Shown piece after piece: positions 59,751-64,000 of a DNA stretch of 64,000 nt. The notes under the pieces were generated by a model. The model was not told the origin of the DNA, did no database searches, and worked only from the letters and a program-made list of their open reading frames with translations. The position numbers were made by a program, and so were the translations under genes. Numbering within the stretch: position 1 is the first letter of the stretch; the number at the start of each line of letters is the position of its first letter. Source of the DNA: JANSYL01 sp963921255 (GTDB lineage Bacteria > Pseudomonadota > Alphaproteobacteria > Rhodobacterales > Rhodobacteraceae). The DNA lies in NCBI GenBank assembly GCA_963921255.3, contig CAWUEW020000001.1, positions 372,001-436,000 on the forward strand, given 5' to 3'.

Positions 59751-60650
59751 TCAGCTGCCACCCAACAACCGAATCAAATCATCAAGCTTCTGAAGGTCTT
59801 TGTATTTGATCGAGACGCTCCCTTCGCCGGACGCCGGATCGTAGGTGATGGACACCGGCATCCCGAGCGCCGCGCTGAGATCGCCCTCAAGTGCCGCGGT
59901 ATCTGCGTCTTTTTTCGGCCGCGTAGCCTTGGCGACAGGCTTCGCCTTTCCCGCGGCGGCAAGGCGTTCAGCCTCCCGAACAGAAAGTCCTTTAGAAACA
60001 ATATGATGCGCCAATTCCGCAGCGCTGTCGGACGTGATCAGCGCACGCGCGTGGCCGGCACTCAACTGACCCGAGCGAAGGTAATCCTGAACCACGTCGG
60101 GCAACTGAAGAAGACGCATCAGATTGGCGATATGGCTCCGGCTTTTGCCCATGGCCTGGGCAAGGTGTTCCTGGGTATGGCCGAAGCGCTCCATCAATTG
60201 GCGATAGCCTTGCGCCTCTTCCAACGGATTCAGATCCGCCCGTTGAATGTTCTCGATGATGGCGACTTCCAGAACCTCGGTATCGTTGAAGTCCCGCACA
60301 ATGGCCGGCACATCATGCATTTGGGCCCGCTGTGCGGCGCGCCAGCGACGCTCCCCCGCAACGATCTGGTATTGGCCGTCGTGATTGGGGTCTGGACGCA
60401 GGATGAGCGGTTGAATGATGCCCTTTTCGGCAATGGACGCCGCCAATTCGGCGAGGGCATCCTCGGAAAACGCGCGGCGCGGTTGATCGGGGTTGGCGGA
60501 AATCTGGTCGATTGGGACCAGACGGTCGGCCGGTGGCGATGCGTTCGTCGAGCTGTCTGACGATGCCGTCGATGGGGCATCGGTTTCGATATCGGCCATC
60601 AGGGCGGACAGACCGCGCCCAAGACCTTTCCGATCACGTTTGGGGGCCAT
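59751..60650 (-). CDS. parB: Chromosome partitioning protein ParB
   Basis: The 299-residue CTPase/clamp has the N-terminal ParB/Srx box with GERRWRAAQRA, a helix-turn-helix (TQEHLAQAMGKSRSHIANLMRLL, about 160-180) that reads parS, and a C-terminal dimer domain. Its start overlaps the parA stop region (position 60650). The two parS sites lie 1.4 and 3.3 kb away. Confidence 0.97.
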   Translation of the reverse strand: MAPKRDRKGLGRGLSALMADIETDAPSTASSDSSTNASPPADRLVPIDQISANPDQPRRAFSEDALAELAASIAEKGIIQPLILRPDPNHDGQYQIVAGERRWRAAQRAQMHDVPAIVRDFNDTEVLEVAIIENIQRADLNPLEEAQGYRQLMERFGHTQEHLAQAMGKSRSHIANLMRLLQLPDVVQDYLRSGQLSAGHARALITSDSAAELAHHIVSKGLSVREAERLAAAGKAKPVAKATRPKKDADTAALEGDLSAALGMPVSITYDPASGEGSVSIKYKDLQKLDDLIRLLGGS

Positions 60651-61450
60651 TATACCGCCTCCTTCTGGGGTTCGGATCGGGCGAGCAGTTCATCCGCCAA
60701 TTCCATATAGGCCTGGCTTCCCTTCGAGGAGGGATCGTATTCCGTCACAGGCATGGCATAGGAGGGCGCTTCGCTGACCCGGACATTTCGTGGGATCATG
60801 GTGTTCAGGACCAGTTCCCCCAACGTCGCGCGCGCATCTTCTTCGACCTGACGGGACAGGTTGTTGCGTTGATCGAACATGGTAAGGACGACGCCCTCAA
60901 TCCGCAGCCCGGGATTGGCGGTTTCGCGCACATCGCGGATCGTCAACATGAGCTGAGACAGCCCCTCCAACGCAAAGAACTCTGTCTGAAGCGGCACCAG
61001 CACGGCGTGGGCGGCCACCAACGCGTTCACGGTCAACAGACTCAGCGACGGAGGGCAATCAATCAGGATGTAGTCATATCGCGCGGCCGCTGCATGGTTC
61101 AGCGCTTCCTTCAACAGGAAGACGCGATTGCCCTGATCCACCAGTTCAACATCTGTCGAACTCAGGTCGGTGGTGGCCGGGGCCAGATCCAAGCCCTCCA
61201 CATCGGTCTTGGTGATCACATCGGCGACGGCGGCATCCTCCAACAGGAGGTCGTAGGTTGTCAGCGCGCGTTGAGACGCCGTCACGCCCAGGCCCGTTGA
61301 GGCATTACCCTGCGGATCAAGATCGACAACAAGGATCGATTTGCCACGAGCGGCCAGAGAAGATCCTAGATTGATTGCCGTGGTGGTTTTTCCGACACCG
61401 CCCTTTTGGTTGGTAATTGCTAGGATTCTAGGGGTCGGGATCGGTGCCAT
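60650..61450 (-). CDS. parA: Chromosome partitioning ATPase ParA
   Basis: The 266-residue Soj-type ATPase has the deviant Walker A KGGVGKTTTAIN (about 16-27) and a Walker B DCPPSL. It moves ParB-parS complexes over the nucleoid. Its start overlaps rsmG by 23 nt, so rsmG-parA-parB is coupled. Confidence 0.97.
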   Translation of the reverse strand: MAPIPTPRILAITNQKGGVGKTTTAINLGSSLAARGKSILVVDLDPQGNASTGLGVTASQRALTTYDLLLEDAAVADVITKTDVEGLDLAPATTDLSSTDVELVDQGNRVFLLKEALNHAAAARYDYILIDCPPSLSLLTVNALVAAHAVLVPLQTEFFALEGLSQLMLTIRDVRETANPGLRIEGVVLTMFDQRNNLSRQVEEDARATLGELVLNTMIPRNVRVSEAPSYAMPVTEYDPSSKGSQAYMELADELLARSEPQKEAV

Positions 61451-62054
61451 GGCGCAGGTTCTTCAAGATGAGAAGGACGGACTCGGGATCGGAGAAGCTT
61501 GGAACGCTCTCATATGTGAAATGCCAGTCCGCCTGTGCCGCTGCAAGTTCTGCGGGATGGTTGGCGCCCTTCTGAAACAGGCAGAGGCCATTTTGCACCA
61601 GATGTGGCGCAGCCAATGCGCATAACTTTGGCAGCGGGGCCAACGCCCGAGCAGAAATGAGATCCGCCCCCATGGGCGTCACAGATTCTATGCGCGCATT
61701 GCACACCGAGACGTTGGCACCGGTCTGGCGGGAGACCTCCCGCAAGAAGCTGCATTTTCGTTGGTCGCTTTCGACGAGGGTGATCTGCGTCGATGGCTGT
61801 CGCTCGGCCAGGACGATGGCGCAGACCAACCCCGGGAAGCCGGCCCCGCTGCCAAGATCAACCCATGTCTTTGTGGTGGGCGGCACGTGAGGGATCAGCG
61901 TGCAGGAATCCCGAATGTGGCGGTCCCACGCGTCGGTGATCGTGCTGGGGGAGACCAGATTGATGGCCTTTTGCCACTTTTCCAGAAGCGCGGCGTACAC
62001 CTCCAGGCGGTCCAGTGTTTCACGTGAAACATTGAGAGGATGGAGATCGCGCAT
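61428..62054 (-). CDS. rsmG: 16S rRNA (guanine527-N7)-methyltransferase
   Basis: The 208-residue SAM enzyme has VDLGSGAGFPG (about 66-76). It methylates G527 of 16S rRNA; loss gives low-level streptomycin resistance in other bacteria. A perfect parS lies inside its 5' coding part, encoding NVSRET. It begins 5 nt after the mnmG stop. Confidence 0.96.
   Translation of the reverse strand: MRDLHPLNVSRETLDRLEVYAALLEKWQKAINLVSPSTITDAWDRHIRDSCTLIPHVPPTTKTWVDLGSGAGFPGLVCAIVLAERQPSTQITLVESDQRKCSFLREVSRQTGANVSVCNARIESVTPMGADLISARALAPLPKLCALAAPHLVQNGLCLFQKGANHPAELAAAQADWHFTYESVPSFSDPESVLLILKNLRHGTDPDP
62016..62031. other. parS: parS centromere site 1
   Basis: The exact 16-bp consensus palindrome TGTTTCACGTGAAACA lies within rsmG codons 8-13. 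ParB loads here. Confidence 0.97.
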
Positions 62055-62059
62055 GCGGA

Positions 62060-63925
62060 TCAGGCAGATTTTCGATCCGGGCGCACCAGATGCGTGTAGA
62101 TTAGCGTCAGTGCTGCCGGCGTCATGCCTTCGATCCGACCCGCCTGCCCCAAGGTCGTCGGGCGCACCTGCTCCAATTTGGTGCGCAGCTCATTGGACAA
62201 ACCGTTGAGTGAGCCATAGTCGAACGCTGGCGGGATGTGTCGAGCCTCATCCCGCTCCAGGGCGGAGATGGAGCGAAGCTGGCGTTCCACATAGGTCTTG
62301 TACGACGCTTCGATTTTGAGCTGACGGCCAATACCGGCGGGAATCTCCGTCAGTTCAGGCAATAGCGCCTCAAGCGCATCGATCTCGACCTCCTTCAACG
62401 CGAGAACATCCTCGCCCGTGCGGCGTTTGCCATCCGCGTTCAGAGAGAGGCCTACTTCGGCCAGCTCTTGCGGGCTGAATGTTTTTCCACGCAGCACCGA
62501 GCGCCCATGCTCCAGCGCGTCGGACTTGGCCTCATACAGGCGCGCGCGCGCATCCGAGATCAGACCACGCGCCTGCGCCAAAGGCGTCAATCGCTGATCT
62601 GCATTGTCGGCCCTCAGGTAAAGCCGATGCTCGGCCCGTGACGTGAACATGCGATAGGGCTCCGTCACGCCCTTCGTCACAAGGTCATCGATCATCACGC
62701 CAATGTAGGACTGCTGACGCGTCAGGTGGAGTGGATCATTGCCCAGCGCGCTGAACGCTGCATTCAGGCCAGCAACCAGCCCTTGCGCCGCGGCCTCTTC
62801 GTACCCCGTTGTCCCGTTGATTTGACCGGCAAGATAAAACCCCGGGATGCTGTTTAACTGGAGCGTCCCATCCAACGCGCGCGGATCCACATAATCATAC
62901 TCGATGGCGTAGCCAGGCTGCTGGATGACGGCATGTTCCAAGCCTCCAATGCTTCGTACATAGGCGTCCTGCACGTCCGCCGGCAAAGACGTCGAGATGC
63001 CGTTCGGATACACGAGGTCACTCGTCAGACCTTCCGGCTCCAGGAAAATTTGGTGGGAGTCCTTATCGGCAAACCGGACAACCTTGTCCTCGATCGAGGG
63101 GCAGTATCGCGGCCCTTTGCTTTCAATATGCCCGCCATACATGGCCGAACGGTCAAGATTCTCTTGGATGATCTCGTGTGTTCTCGGGTTTGTATGCGTG
63201 ATCCCACACGCGATCTGTCGGGCTGTCGGGGCCGTCGACAGGAAGGAAAACATGACCGGATCGTCGTCGGCGGGCTGCTTTTCCAACCGGTCCCAATCGA
63301 TCGAGCGCGCAATAAGCCGCTGTGGCGTGCCCGTCTTCAAACGGCCCATCGCCAAATCCATTCCGCGCAAACGATCCGCCAGCGCGATCGACGGCGCATC
63401 CCCAATTCGGCCTCCGGGGCGCGACACATCCCCAATGTGAATAACACCGCCCAGGAATGTCCCCGTTGTCAAGACAACCGATTGAGCCGCGATTTCGCAC
63501 GCATCCGCGAGGACCACACCAGACACGCGGCCATTGGCCAATAGGAGGTCAATCACCTCGCCCTCAAGCACGTCGAGATTTGGCTGCTGGCCCAGCAATT
63601 CTTGCGCGGCCGCACGATACAATGCCCGATCCGACTGTGTCCGGGGGCCTTGCACCGCCGGGCCCTTCCGACGATTCAACAGACGAAACTGGATCCCGGA
63701 CTGGTCCGCCGCAATCCCCATCAACCCGCCAAGTGCATCGATCTCACGCACCAGGTGCCCCTTGCCCAGCCCCCCGATCGCAGGGTTGCAGGACATTGTC
63801 CCGATCGCATCCTTCTTATACGTAATCAGGAGCGTGCGGGCGCCCGCCCGGCTGGCTGCATGCGCCGCTTCGGTGCCGGCATGGCCACCGCCAACAACTA
63901 TGACGTCCACGCTTTCATGTTTCAC
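62060..63925 (-). CDS. mnmG: tRNA uridine-34 5-carboxymethylaminomethyl synthase MnmG
   Basis: The 621-residue FAD enzyme works with MnmE on wobble uridine. GGGHAGTEAA is the FAD fingerprint, and the later GGLGKGH and ANDQR-type tRNA-binding parts are present. The start is set at GTG 63925, because AGGAG ends 8 nt before it. An in-frame GTG at 63934 overlaps that ribosome site and is rejected. The parS palindrome spans this start, so the first codons and upstream spacer are part of the centromere. mnmE ends 11 nt upstream. Confidence 0.95.
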   Translation of the reverse strand: MKHESVDVIVVGGGHAGTEAAHAASRAGARTLLITYKKDAIGTMSCNPAIGGLGKGHLVREIDALGGLMGIAADQSGIQFRLLNRRKGPAVQGPRTQSDRALYRAAAQELLGQQPNLDVLEGEVIDLLLANGRVSGVVLADACEIAAQSVVLTTGTFLGGVIHIGDVSRPGGRIGDAPSIALADRLRGMDLAMGRLKTGTPQRLIARSIDWDRLEKQPADDDPVMFSFLSTAPTARQIACGITHTNPRTHEIIQENLDRSAMYGGHIESKGPRYCPSIEDKVVRFADKDSHQIFLEPEGLTSDLVYPNGISTSLPADVQDAYVRSIGGLEHAVIQQPGYAIEYDYVDPRALDGTLQLNSIPGFYLAGQINGTTGYEEAAAQGLVAGLNAAFSALGNDPLHLTRQQSYIGVMIDDLVTKGVTEPYRMFTSRAEHRLYLRADNADQRLTPLAQARGLISDARARLYEAKSDALEHGRSVLRGKTFSPQELAEVGLSLNADGKRRTGEDVLALKEVEIDALEALLPELTEIPAGIGRQLKIEASYKTYVERQLRSISALERDEARHIPPAFDYGSLNGLSNELRTKLEQVRPTTLGQAGRIEGMTPAALTLIYTHLVRPDRKSA

Positions 63926-63933
63926 GTGAAACA
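63918..63933. other. parS: parS centromere site 2
   Basis: An exact copy of TGTTTCACGTGAAACA covers the mnmG start codon and part of the Shine-Dalgarno spacer, 1.9 kb from site 1. Confidence 0.97.
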
Positions 63934-63936
63934 CTC

Positions 63937-64000
63937 CTACTTGCCGATGCAGAACCGCGAGAAAATCGCGCCCAGAACATCCTCGACATCAATGGCTCCG
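63937..64000 (-). CDS. mnmE: tRNA modification GTPase MnmE, C-terminal fragment at window edge
   Basis: The minus-strand frame reads GAIDVEDVLGAIFSRFCIGK then TAG. This is the invariant MnmE C-terminus, with the Cys of FCIGK. Only 21 codons are inside the window. It lies 11 nt before mnmG, the usual mnmE-mnmG order. Confidence 0.93.
   Translation of the reverse strand, partial: GAIDVEDVLGAIFSRFCIGK

Overview
The window is GC-rich, densely coded chromosomal DNA from an alphaproteobacterium, most likely the Rhodobacteraceae/Roseobacteraceae. This rests on gene content and order: serC-serA, gltD-x-GFA-gltB, tamA-tamB, lptC-lptA-lptB-hpf-ptsN, hrcA-grpE opposite rph-rdgB-hemW, and mnmE-mnmG-rsmG-parA-parB with two perfect parS palindromes. 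The right end (about 59.7-64 kb) is the origin-proximal segregation region of a main chromosome. There are no insertion sequences, prophage genes, CRISPR arrays or rRNAs. The only RNA gene found is one tRNA-Leu(CAG).

Layout. 1-6.8 kb: 5' part of a PAS sensor gene, a thiolase with its MarR regulator, the serine genes serC-serA (with a structured leader upstream of serC), a second MarR gene and an HGGYW alpha/beta hydrolase. 6.9-15.2 kb: a fused 5-oxoprolinase/hydantoinase, then an AttEFGH-like unit (ABC ATPase, FtsX-type permease split into two frames, AttH/CrtC-like lipocalin) ending in an FMN-binding oxidase-like gene. 15.3-17.7 kb: a membrane-anchored hydrolase and serB. 17.9-25.1 kb: the glutamate synthase operon gltD-hyp-GFA-gltB. 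25.3-36.3 kb: uppP, an NDUFA9-like protein, tamA-tamB, tRNA-Leu, a frameshifted ribonuclease D gene, the Lpt export genes, hpf and ptsN.

36.3-46.5 kb is the accessory-looking part: a surface-polysaccharide cluster on the minus strand (cysQ, kdsB, GT2, galU, GT4, a second GT, a GT14-like enzyme and a two-domain sulfotransferase), with a KpsM-like ABC-2 permease diverging from it. A PAPS-using sulfotransferase together with a PAP phosphatase (CysQ) suggests that a sulfated glycan is made here. 46.5-59.7 kb is housekeeping: an AlkB-like dioxygenase, dnaK-dnaJ (with an RpoH-type promoter and an intergenic hairpin), maeB, mutS, grpE, hrcA, rph, rdgB and hemW.

Two genes, the AttFG-like permease at 12.56 kb and ribonuclease D at 32.64 kb, each look one base short of an intact frame. 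In the permease the break creates a TGATG stop/start overlap, so two polypeptides could still be made. In ribonuclease D the break appears inactivating. Both should be checked against raw reads before any biological reading. I see no clearly new defence or mobile system. The best candidates for something under-described are the tandem sulfotransferase/glycosyltransferase cluster, the split permease, the serC leader and the hairpins around dnaK-dnaJ and hpf.
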